A stretch of DNA of 5,120 bases. Origin: Cyclobacteriaceae bacterium (lineage in GTDB: Bacteria > Bacteroidota > Bacteroidia > Cytophagales > Cyclobacteriaceae). How positions within the stretch are numbered: position 1 is the first letter of the stretch; the number at the start of each line of letters is the position of its first letter. This document shows positions 1 to 5,120 of this stretch, piece by piece. The notes beneath the pieces were generated by a model. It was not told the origin of the DNA. It saw nothing but the letters and a program-made list of their open reading frames with translations, and did not search any database. The DNA is taken from contig JANYKP010000008.1 of NCBI GenBank assembly GCA_025358195.1, positions 1-5,120 on the forward strand, read 5' to 3'. The position numbers were made by a program, and so were the translations under genes.

Positions 1-549
1 CACCGGTTAATCTGGGTATACTTGAAAGCGAAGACAAACTTCCTTTCACAAAAGTTGAATGTGCTGCACATTGCGCCGGAACCATGCTTTGTGAAGCGAT
101 TCGAAAAGATACACGGTGATACCTACATTACGGGTGATATCGAATCACCGTTGGCAAAAGTGAAAATGGATATTCACCGGATTCCATTTGAAGAAAATAA
201 GTTTGATGTCGTGTTATGCAATCACGTATTGGAGCACGTGCAGGATGACATCAAAGCTATGAAAGAAATCAAGCGGGTGCTGAGGCCGGGCGGTTGGGCC
301 ATCCTGCAAGTGCCTTTCTTTTCACCGGTTTCCGATGTTACATTTGAAGACAACTCCATAATCGAGCCGCGCGAACGGGAAAAAGTATTTGGACAGGATG
401 ATCATGTGCGGAAGTTTGGAAAAGATTATCCGCAACGGATTGAAAGAAGCGGGCTGAAAGCAATCCTGGATGACTTCGCCCAATCACAACCCGATAAATA
501 CGGGCTTCAAAAAGGGGAGATCATTTACAAGGCGGAGAAAACCGGATGA
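1..549 (+). CDS. SAM-dependent class I methyltransferase, C-terminal part (5' end outside window)
   Basis: The frame is open from the first base, so the gene starts upstream; the TTG at 22 is internal. The 182 visible residues begin HRLIWVYL and run into VLHIAPE (about 21-27). As I recall, this pairing marks a Bacteroidota family in which a Cys-rich zinc-ribbon-like N-terminus ends in a SLERHRLLWLYL-type segment just before the methyltransferase fold. Motif I is the unusual VLHIAPE instead of the common VLDxGCG. Next come GDIE (45-48, probably the acidic SAM ribose ligand), FDVVLCNHVLEHV (68-80, motif II region) and VLRPGGWAILQVP (93-105). A tail with FGQDDHVRKFG is also typical of the family. 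The protein should be cytoplasmic. The substrate is unknown; small-molecule or glycan-related acceptors are possible. The family call is confident, the substrate is not assignable. Confidence 0.88.
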   Translation, partial: HRLIWVYLKAKTNFLSQKLNVLHIAPEPCFVKRFEKIHGDTYITGDIESPLAKVKMDIHRIPFEENKFDVVLCNHVLEHVQDDIKAMKEIKRVLRPGGWAILQVPFFSPVSDVTFEDNSIIEPREREKVFGQDDHVRKFGKDYPQRIERSGLKAILDDFAQSQPDKYGLQKGEIIYKAEKTG

Positions 550-635
550 AGCGTTGATTCGCTGATGAATTCAAGAACCCATGCATTTCACCCAAAGGCC
601 GCTAATTAAAGACGCTAAGACCGTAAAGTCCCGGC

Positions 636-668
636 TTGGCAACCGTTGCGTGTCTGTATTTAACTTTC
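636..668 (+). promoter_or_regulatory. Possible Bacteroidota-type promoter for the OCD-family gene
   Basis: TTG at 636-638, a 22-bp spacer, then TAACTTTC at 661-668. The second element matches the Bacteroidota -7 consensus TAnnTTTG except at the last base. It lies 12 bp before the ATG at 681, which would give a leader of only a few bases. The consensus is short and the spacer is at the long end of the usual range, so this is tentative. Confidence 0.25.
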
Positions 669-680
669 GTAAAGAATTTC

Positions 681-1637
681 ATGAACACGCTTAAACAGTT
701 CTCAAAAGACGACATCCGTAAAAAAATTCCGATGGGTAAAGCTATCGATCTTATGCGAGAGGCATTTCTTCAACTCAGTGCTGGGGTTGCGCAGGTGCCA
801 GTCAGAACGGTCATTGATTCACACGATCGGTCAGGGCGTGTTCTGTTTATGCCATCCTATTCGGGTGCCTACGGTCTTTTCGGATTGAAGATGGTTTCCG
901 TTTTTGATAACAGCACCCGTAATCTTCCCATTATCCAGGGCATGATGATGGTGATGGATGGACAAACCGGAACACCGGCTGGACTTATAGAAGCGGAATA
1001 TTTAACGGCCCTGCGAACGGGAGCTGCGTCGGGTCTTGCGACCGATTTGCTTTCACGAAAGGATTCCGAAATACTGGCCATCTTTGGCCCGGGCACCCAG
1101 GCTGAGACCCAGCTCGAAGGAATCGTAACGGTGCGACCCATAAAAGAAGTAATCGTTTTCGGGAAGGCGCAAAACAAAACAGTTTCATTTTGTCAGCGAA
1201 TGGGTGAAAAATTCAACATTAAAATCTACGCAGCCAGCACACCCAATGAACTTAATCGCGCTGATATTATTTGTACCGCCACAACTTCCCCTACACCGGT
1301 CTTTCAAAAAGCCCATTTGAAAAAAGGCGTGCATCTCAACGGCATCGGCTCCTATAAACCTTCTATGCAGGAGATCCCCTCTAACGTGATCCAGCATTCC
1401 ACGTTGATTGTAGACCAACGGGAAGCATCGTTGAGAGAGGCGGGTGATATTGTTATCCCGATCAGACAAGGATTAATCACGAACGATCATATCCATGCAG
1501 AATTGGGCGAGATCATTTCCGGTTCCAAAAAAGGAAGGACCTCCGAGGATCAGATAACGGTTTTTAAATCTGTAGGTAATGCTATTCAAGACCTGGCCCT
1601 GGCGCATTGCATGTTGGGAAAAGAATTGAGGAGTTGA
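681..1637 (+). CDS. Ornithine cyclodeaminase/mu-crystallin family NAD(P)-dependent oxidoreductase
   Basis: The protein has 318 residues, normal for the family. The frame extends upstream to a TTG at 636, but that adds 15 residues not expected in the family; the ATG at 681 begins a standard N-terminus, so I start there. Residues expected to bind the substrate carboxylate are present: R42, K70 (GLKMVS) and R112 (in EAEYLTALRTGAASGLA, 104-120). The dinucleotide-binding loop is GPGTQA (136-141). The C-terminal SVGNAIQDLALA segment is also typical. True ornithine cyclodeaminases carry a catalytic Asp in a GGDxPGK-like loop. Here that loop reads NGIGSYKPSMQEI (220-232) with no such Asp, as in mu-crystallin and pyrroline-2-carboxylate or ketimine reductases. 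A cyclic imine reductase or related amino-acid dehydrogenase is therefore likelier than proline formation from ornithine. The last codons lie within an inverted repeat shared with the downstream region. Confidence 0.9.
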   Translation: MNTLKQFSKDDIRKKIPMGKAIDLMREAFLQLSAGVAQVPVRTVIDSHDRSGRVLFMPSYSGAYGLFGLKMVSVFDNSTRNLPIIQGMMMVMDGQTGTPAGLIEAEYLTALRTGAASGLATDLLSRKDSEILAIFGPGTQAETQLEGIVTVRPIKEVIVFGKAQNKTVSFCQRMGEKFNIKIYAASTPNELNRADIICTATTSPTPVFQKAHLKKGVHLNGIGSYKPSMQEIPSNVIQHSTLIVDQREASLREAGDIVIPIRQGLITNDHIHAELGEIISGSKKGRTSEDQITVFKSVGNAIQDLALAHCMLGKELRS

Positions 1638-1716
1638 GAATAGCCAGCCCCTTCATCTTAGCTCAATGCCTCTCAAATTCCTAACTCCCCAACTTCTCAA
1701 TTCTCAACTCCTCAAT
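1625..1716. repeat. 17-bp perfect inverted repeat across a convergent gene junction
   Basis: ATTGAGGAGTTGAGAAT at 1625-1641 is perfectly reverse-complemented at 1700-1716, with 58 bases between the arms. The left arm covers the last codons and TGA stop of the OCD-family gene; the right arm ends 10 bp before the stop of the convergent exported methyltransferase-like gene. Transcripts from either side would carry the complete stem. No U-tract follows either arm, so this is not a textbook intrinsic terminator. A bidirectional 3'-end structure or transcription insulator is an inference. Confidence 0.75.
1660..1715. repeat. Degenerate 7-8-bp direct repeats, consensus near CTYCTCAA
   Basis: Units read AGCTCAA (1660-1666), CTCTCAA (1670-1676), ATTCCTAA (1677-1684), CTCCCCAA (1685-1692), CTTCTCAA (1693-1700), TTCTCAA (1701-1707) and CTCCTCAA (1708-1715). 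The last two form most of the right arm of the inverted repeat. Strongly pyrimidine-rich on this strand. They occupy the 89-bp gap between two convergent genes and do not look coding. Confidence 0.6.
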
Positions 1717-1726
1717 GTTCCCAGCC

Positions 1727-2359
1727 TCACTTCTTCAAACTAATCATAATCCCCGCCCGGCTCGTGCGATCAATGATGGTCGTATAATTCTTGTGGTTCT
1801 GAACGAAGTCCAAAAAATCAGCATCGGCTTGTCCATCGATAACATTGTGCGTAGTGAAACAGCCCCCGGATTTTAGTTTGGGATCGACGTCAATAAAATA
1901 CTGTTTGTACCAATTCTTGTCAGCATCTGAAAATACAAAGTCAAACGGTCCCGGCAATAGTTTGACCAGGTCGTGGGCATTCCCTAGTCGTGCATCCACA
2001 AAAGCTGAGAGGCCTGCTTCCTCAATATTTTTAAGTGCTTGTTTGTGCCTGCTCTCATTTAATTCAATCGTTGTTACTTTTCCTCTGGTCTTGCTCATCG
2101 CCCACGCCAGCCAAATCGTCGAATGACCGGTAGACGTCCCGATTTCTAATGCCGATGTGTAGCCATGACCCACGATCAAATCGTGCAAAACTTTTCCGTC
2201 ATCAAACGGAACATTCATATCATGCCATTCCCGTTTGTGGCTTTTCAGAAAGGCTTCCACTTTAGCATCCAACTCTTTTCCACCTTGTGCGTAGATGCGA
2301 TTGCTACCCGAAAAATTTGCGAGGAGAATAAATACAACAATTGATGACACGCATTTCAT
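1727..2359 (-). CDS. Exported O-methyltransferase-like protein (SAM-dependent fold, signal peptide)
   Basis: The protein has 210 residues. The N-terminus is signal-peptide-like: K2, a hydrophobic run at about 4-16, and a plausible signal peptidase I site near IYA/QGG (22-27). No lipobox is visible. The rest follows the catechol O-methyltransferase-like fold: DDGKVLHDLI, then motif I ALEIGTSTGHSTIWLA (70-85), VTTIELNE with acidic E99, FDFVFSDADKNWYKQYF (139-155, first metal-ligand region), GGCFTTHNVIDG (165-176), and a short C-terminus ending GIMISLKK. Cation-dependent O-methyltransferases normally have Asp-Asn at the second metal position; here it is H171-N172. A methyltransferase acting outside the cytoplasm would lack an obvious SAM supply, so activity and substrate are open. 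The gene converges on the OCD-family gene and has no co-directional neighbour within 231 bp upstream. Fold confident, catalytic role uncertain. Confidence 0.85.
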   Translation of the reverse strand: MKCVSSIVVFILLANFSGSNRIYAQGGKELDAKVEAFLKSHKREWHDMNVPFDDGKVLHDLIVGHGYTSALEIGTSTGHSTIWLAWAMSKTRGKVTTIELNESRHKQALKNIEEAGLSAFVDARLGNAHDLVKLLPGPFDFVFSDADKNWYKQYFIDVDPKLKSGGCFTTHNVIDGQADADFLDFVQNHKNYTTIIDRTSRAGIMISLKK

Positions 2360-2523
2360 ACACTATTTTTTAAAGTAAATATTCAAGCGATCTGATCGGA
2401 TTTTCCCATTAGACAATGAGATCGGGCGATTTATTCCAGTAAAAACAAATCCCGGGTTTTATTAAATGAAAAAATGCATGACAGCGCCCAGCATTTAACA
2501 CGCCGAATTCTCAATAATCTGGA
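2360..2523. other. AT-rich non-coding gap upstream of the exported methyltransferase-like gene
   Basis: No credible ORF or RNA gene is visible. The stretch next to the minus-strand start at 2359 is A/T-rich and should hold that gene's promoter, but I find no good TAnnTTTG match on the minus strand. A small palindrome, CGATCTGATCG (2388-2398), and a CCCGGG core inside A/T-rich flanks (about 2440-2462) are present, but neither forms a convincing terminator. The rest of the gap is the heptamer array. Confidence 0.5.
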
Positions 2524-2589
2524 ATCTTAACCTTGAACCTTGAACTACCTTGAACCTTGAATTTTGAACCCTGAATTTTGAACCCTGAA
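2524..2589. repeat. Heptamer tandem repeat, consensus YYYTGAA, at the 3' end of mdh
   Basis: Units in order: a diverged ATCTTAA (2524-2530), CCTTGAA (2531-2537), CCTTGAA (2538-2544), a 3-bp insert CTA, CCTTGAA (2548-2554), CCTTGAA (2555-2561), TTTTGAA (2562-2568), CCCTGAA (2569-2575), TTTTGAA (2576-2582) and CCCTGAA (2583-2589). TGAA is invariant in the eight clear units; variation is confined to the three leading pyrimidines. The array ends one base before the mdh stop codon (2591-2593). On the mdh sense strand it reads TTCARRR. Short tandem heptamers of this general kind are described in cyanobacteria (STRR elements); relatedness is not implied. Confidence 0.85.
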
Positions 2590-2590
2590 C

Positions 2591-3523
2591 CTATTTCCCC
2601 AGTTTCTCCAAAACATCCATCACTTCCCTTACATGTTTAGAGCTGGTGTCCAGCAAGGCTTTTTCTTCGCTGTTCAAATCCAGTTCAATTACTTTTTCGA
2701 TGCCATTCTTACCAAGTACCACGGGCACACCGAGGTAGCAATTCTTAATGCCATACTCGCCATCCAATTGCATACAAACCGGCAGTATCCTGCGTTGATC
2801 TTTAACAATGGACTCGACCATTTGTGCCGCAGCCGAGCCTGGAGCATACCAGGCGGACGTGCCCATCAATTTTACGAGTTCCCCTCCTCCGGTTTTGGTC
2901 CGCTCGATGATCGCATTGAGTTTATCCTTGTCGATTAGTTCAGTTATCGGAATACCCGCCACGGTTGTGTAGCGTGGCAGCGGCACCATCGTGTCGCCGT
3001 GACCTCCTAACAACATTGCCTGGATATCTTTAGGTGACACGTTCAACGCCTCTGCCAAAAAAGCCCGGTAGCGCGCTGTGTCAAGGATTCCCGCCATCCC
3101 CATCACTCGTGTACGCGGAAATTTGGAGACCAGGTGTGCCTGATAGGTCATCACATCCAATGGATTGGATACTACAATGATGATGGCGTTCGGTGAATGT
3201 TTAATGATGTTCTCCGTTACCGTTTTTACAATGCCTGCATTTGTACCGATTAAGTCATCACGGCTCATGCCTGGCTTTCGCGGCAAACCCGAGGTGATTA
3301 CTACCACGTCCGACTTGGCGGTCTTTGCATAATCATTGGTCGAGCCGATGGTGCGGCTGTCGTACAGGTCGATCGGTGCTTTCTGCCAAATATCGAGCGA
3401 CTTCCCCTCGGCGAGCCCTTCTTTGATATCAATTAACACAATTTCATTAGCAACTTCGCGGTAAGCGAGTACATCAGCACACGTGGCGCCAACATTACCG
3501 GCACCGACTACAGTTATTTTCAT
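2591..3523 (-). CDS. mdh: Malate dehydrogenase (NAD-dependent, LDH-like type)
   Basis: Cytoplasmic TCA-cycle enzyme interconverting malate and oxaloacetate with NAD. The 310 residues are a full-length match for the short LDH-like bacterial form. Visible landmarks: Rossmann loop GAGNVG (7-12); D32 at the end of the second strand, favouring NAD over NADP; mobile-loop GLPRKPGMSR (79-88) with R82 and R88, Arg at the first position being the malate/oxaloacetate-specific residue where lactate dehydrogenases have Gln; SNPLDVMTY (119-127) with N120; ILDTARYR (146-153) with catalytic D148 and substrate-binding R151; and GGHGDTM (173-179) with catalytic H175. The ATG start places the Rossmann motif at the expected distance. 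It lies 75 bp downstream of tilS on the same strand, so read-through is possible, but the gap could hold its own promoter; only a poor -7 match (TAACTTAC) is visible. A heptamer array adjoins the stop codon. Confidence 0.97.
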   Translation of the reverse strand: MKITVVGAGNVGATCADVLAYREVANEIVLIDIKEGLAEGKSLDIWQKAPIDLYDSRTIGSTNDYAKTAKSDVVVITSGLPRKPGMSRDDLIGTNAGIVKTVTENIIKHSPNAIIIVVSNPLDVMTYQAHLVSKFPRTRVMGMAGILDTARYRAFLAEALNVSPKDIQAMLLGGHGDTMVPLPRYTTVAGIPITELIDKDKLNAIIERTKTGGGELVKLMGTSAWYAPGSAAAQMVESIVKDQRRILPVCMQLDGEYGIKNCYLGVPVVLGKNGIEKVIELDLNSEEKALLDTSSKHVREVMDVLEKLGK

Positions 3524-3598
3524 AGTATTAGGGTTAGGCTATTTTTTTGAGGCTGTAAGTTATCAATCCGGTTAAAGAAAAACGAAAGAGTTGCTTTA

Positions 3599-4918
3599 TT
3601 AAATGTGTGTTACCTGTACATCCAAAACCGACTTTGTTTTAGGAGTCACTTTAAAGCGGTCATCCACCCTGTGACCAACTACCCAAACTATTTCCCCTGC
3701 TGATTCCAGAATGGTTACAACATTCTTTTCCGTCATAGGTAGTTTCTCGTCAATCAGGAAGTCGCTTACTTTTTTCCGGTGGCCAAGACCCAGCGGAAAA
3801 AAAACATCCCCGTTTCTCCACTTTCGCCACAGCATTGGAAACTTGATTTTGGAATGATCGAAGGAACCCTGATGTTCTTTACTTTGGATCGTATTCCCTT
3901 TTGAAGATTTAATTGTCAGGACCCAGGGTCCGAGTGCGGCTTTGTCCTGTCCTTCTTCGATAAGAATTTCGTTCAGCAATTCCTGACGCAAGGAAACGAT
4001 GATGAATTCCCGATCTATGACGGCCTGGTGCGTTGCCGAAAAGAATTGCTTGCCGGATTGGCCTTGCAAGGAATCTACTAACTGTTGGCAGCGGTCCCAC
4101 TCAAAACCAAATGGCCGTAACCACTCATAACAAACAAACTTCGGGTTCTGCAAGAGCATCAGTAGATTCTTATCAATCAGGAATTGCTGATCTTCCGTGC
4201 GGGTGAGGCTGTCCTTGAGCTGCTCCAGACCCCGCTGCATCAGTTCGTAAGCGCCTTTGACTTTTTCAAGTGAATGAACAAACGTCTCTTCCAGGGACGG
4301 ATTAATCTCTTTTAGTTTAGGAATAATCTGGTGACGCATAAAATTCCGTTGATAATCATCCGAGGCGTTGCTGGAGTCTTCTCTCCACTGAATTTTTTTT
4401 GACGTTGCATACGTCAGAATTTCAGCTCGCGTGGCAAAGAGCAACGGCCGCACCACTTTTTCTTTTTTTATCGGGATACCCGTCAACTGATCAAGGCCGG
4501 CGCCCTGGGTCCAGCGAAAAAGAATCGTTTCGAGGTTGTCGTTAAGGTGATGGGCTGTGGCAAGCCAATGGTATTTTTCTTTTTCCATAACATCGGAGAA
4601 CCAGCCATACCGAAGTTCGCGTGCGGCCATCTGGATAGAAAGTCCTGTCTCTTCGGCATAATTCTTGGTCTCAAATCCCCGGCTAAAAAAAAATATGCCG
4701 GCATGATCACAAAAACGTTTAACAAACCGTTCGTCCTCATCGGACTCACTACCCCGAAGCTGAAAGTTGCAATGCGCTACCCCTACGTCATACTGTGCTT
4801 CCTGAAAAAGATTCAGCATGACCATCGAGTCCAGACCACCACTGACGGCCAGGAGGATTCGGTCGTGTGGATCAAAAAGATCCTGTTGAGAAATGAAATC
4901 CTTAAACTTCGTCAGCAT
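3599..4918 (-). CDS. tilS: tRNA(Ile)-lysidine synthase TilS
   Basis: ATP-dependent cytoplasmic enzyme that attaches lysine to C34 of the CAU-anticodon tRNA(Ile), changing its charging from Met to Ile and its decoding to AUA. The 439 residues fit the long form with a C-terminal domain. Landmarks in ATG numbering: PP-loop SGGLDS (26-31), HCNFQLRG (49-56), AARELRY (98-104), HHLNDNLET (123-131) and the RNFMRHQIIP segment typical of the catalytic domain. A middle helical region follows, then the TilS C-terminal domain from about 360 (WRNGDVFFPLG, KKVSDFLIDEKLP, WVVGHRVDDRFK). The frame can also start at a GTG ending at 4921, two codons earlier; I prefer the ATG whose last base is 4918. A TAATTTTG box sits 5 bp upstream, suggesting a leaderless or almost leaderless mRNA if it is the promoter. 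Divergent from the OstA-like gene. Confidence 0.96.
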   Translation of the reverse strand: MLTKFKDFISQQDLFDPHDRILLAVSGGLDSMVMLNLFQEAQYDVGVAHCNFQLRGSESDEDERFVKRFCDHAGIFFFSRGFETKNYAEETGLSIQMAARELRYGWFSDVMEKEKYHWLATAHHLNDNLETILFRWTQGAGLDQLTGIPIKKEKVVRPLLFATRAEILTYATSKKIQWREDSSNASDDYQRNFMRHQIIPKLKEINPSLEETFVHSLEKVKGAYELMQRGLEQLKDSLTRTEDQQFLIDKNLLMLLQNPKFVCYEWLRPFGFEWDRCQQLVDSLQGQSGKQFFSATHQAVIDREFIIVSLRQELLNEILIEEGQDKAALGPWVLTIKSSKGNTIQSKEHQGSFDHSKIKFPMLWRKWRNGDVFFPLGLGHRKKVSDFLIDEKLPMTEKNVVTILESAGEIVWVVGHRVDDRFKVTPKTKSVLDVQVTHI

Positions 4919-4922
4919 CACT

Positions 4923-4930
4923 CAAAATTA
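4923..4930 (-). promoter_or_regulatory. -7 box candidate for tilS (TAATTTTG)
   Basis: The minus strand reads TAATTTTG, an exact match to the Bacteroidota -7 consensus TAnnTTTG, ending 4 bases before the tilS ATG. No TTG is present at the expected -33 distance, which weakens the call. If used, transcription would begin at or very near the start codon. Confidence 0.35.
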
Positions 4931-4941
4931 TCAAAAGTCTC

Positions 4942-4968
4942 TTGGTCTCCTTGCCTTTTCTACCTTTG
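4942..4968 (+). promoter_or_regulatory. Promoter candidate for the OstA-like gene (TTG-N16-TACCTTTG)
   Basis: TACCTTTG at 4961-4968 matches the -7 consensus TAnnTTTG exactly. A TTG at 4942-4944 lies 16 bp upstream, slightly closer than the usual spacing of about 17-23. The box ends 9 bp before the ATG at 4978, so the leader would be only a few bases, consistent with the absence of a Shine-Dalgarno sequence. Confidence 0.45.
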
Positions 4969-4977
4969 CCATTCAAA

Positions 4978-5120
4978 ATGAAAAAAGCCGGTCTAATCTT
5001 TTTGGCCTTAATTTGCGTCATTAGCTGTTTTGGGCAACGGAAAGTGAAGTTGAAGCACGCCAATACGGGGAAGGGCACTGTTCAGCAAGGCGTTCGGATT
5101 GACTGGGTGATTGGCGACGT
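4978..5120 (+). CDS. Probable OstA-like envelope protein, N-terminal fragment (runs off right edge)
   Basis: 47 complete codons are visible. Residues 1-20 form an export signal: K2, K3, a hydrophobic core (5-16) and CFGQ. VISC (14-17) fits a lipobox, so a lipoprotein anchored at C17 is possible; signal peptidase I cleavage near G19-Q20 is the alternative. The mature start RKVKLKHANTGKG, followed by GVRIDWVIGDV, resembles the beginning of Bacteroidota OstA-like proteins (LptA/LptD-type beta-jellyroll domain). There a KKxKLxxA segment is followed by a charged linker and an R-x-x-GNV strand. Members are thought to act in lipopolysaccharide transport or outer-membrane assembly in the periplasm. 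The fragment is short, so the export signal is firmer than the family. Divergent from tilS across 59 bp. Confidence 0.6.
   Translation, partial: MKKAGLIFLALICVISCFGQRKVKLKHANTGKGTVQQGVRIDWVIGD

Noticed and set aside
550..563. Hairpin AGCG-TTGATT-CGCT right after the first methyltransferase
   Set aside because: The stem is only 4 bp and no T-run follows; not a credible terminator.
636..680. TTG-initiated extension of the OCD-family gene by 15 residues
   Set aside because: The ATG at 681 gives a standard family N-terminus, and a promoter-like box at 661-668 lies between the two candidate starts.
581..694. 37-codon plus-strand ORF starting with ATG at 581
   Set aside because: No recognisable features, and it overlaps the start of the OCD-family gene in another frame; most likely chance.
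869..1469. Three minus-strand ORFs opposite the OCD-family gene
   Set aside because: All lie inside a well-supported coding region, overlap or follow each other in mixed frames, and show no family motifs.
2524..2589. Heptamer array as a CRISPR
   Set aside because: Units are 7 bp and directly adjacent, with no spacers and no cas genes in the window.
3528..3538. Telomere-like TTAGGGTTAGG upstream of mdh
   Set aside because: Less than two full units and within an unremarkable intergenic gap; expected by chance.
4919..4921. GTG as the tilS start codon
   Set aside because: It adds only one Met-Met step and sits closer to the -7-like box; the ATG at 4916-4918 is the stronger choice.
4547..4981. 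144-residue plus-strand ORF opposite tilS
   Set aside because: Antisense to the strongly conserved PP-loop part of tilS and without domain-like features; a shadow frame.

Overview
The window looks like ordinary chromosomal DNA of a member of the Bacteroidota, probably a Cytophagales-like bacterium. This rests on several points. Genes lack Shine-Dalgarno sequences. Near-start motifs match the Bacteroidota -7 box TAnnTTTG. The malate dehydrogenase is of the short, LDH-like type. A divergent gene at the right edge resembles the OstA-like proteins common in that phylum. No mobile element, CRISPR array, tRNA or rRNA is visible.

Layout from left to right: (1) the C-terminal 182 residues of a cytoplasmic SAM-dependent methyltransferase (+), cut by the left edge; (2) an ornithine cyclodeaminase/mu-crystallin family oxidoreductase (+, start placed at 681); (3) a convergent junction at 1638-1726 holding a 17-bp perfect inverted repeat and 7-8-bp direct repeats; (4) an exported, O-methyltransferase-like protein (-); (5) a non-coding gap at 2360-2590 whose right end is a TTGAA-type heptamer array abutting the stop codon of the next gene; (6) malate dehydrogenase mdh (-); (7) tRNA(Ile)-lysidine synthase tilS (-); (8) a 59-bp divergent intergenic region with a -7-like box on each strand; (9) the first 47 codons of an exported OstA-like protein (+), cut by the right edge.

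The genes do not form one pathway. mdh serves central carbon metabolism, tilS serves decoding of AUA codons, and the OstA-like gene probably serves the outer envelope. The two methyltransferases and the OCD-family enzyme have no assignable substrates. tilS and mdh are co-directional, 75 bp apart, and could be co-transcribed. No new defence or mobile system was found. The points most worth a second look are the signal peptide and altered metal-site motif of the methyltransferase-like protein, and the two kinds of short repeat at gene 3' ends.
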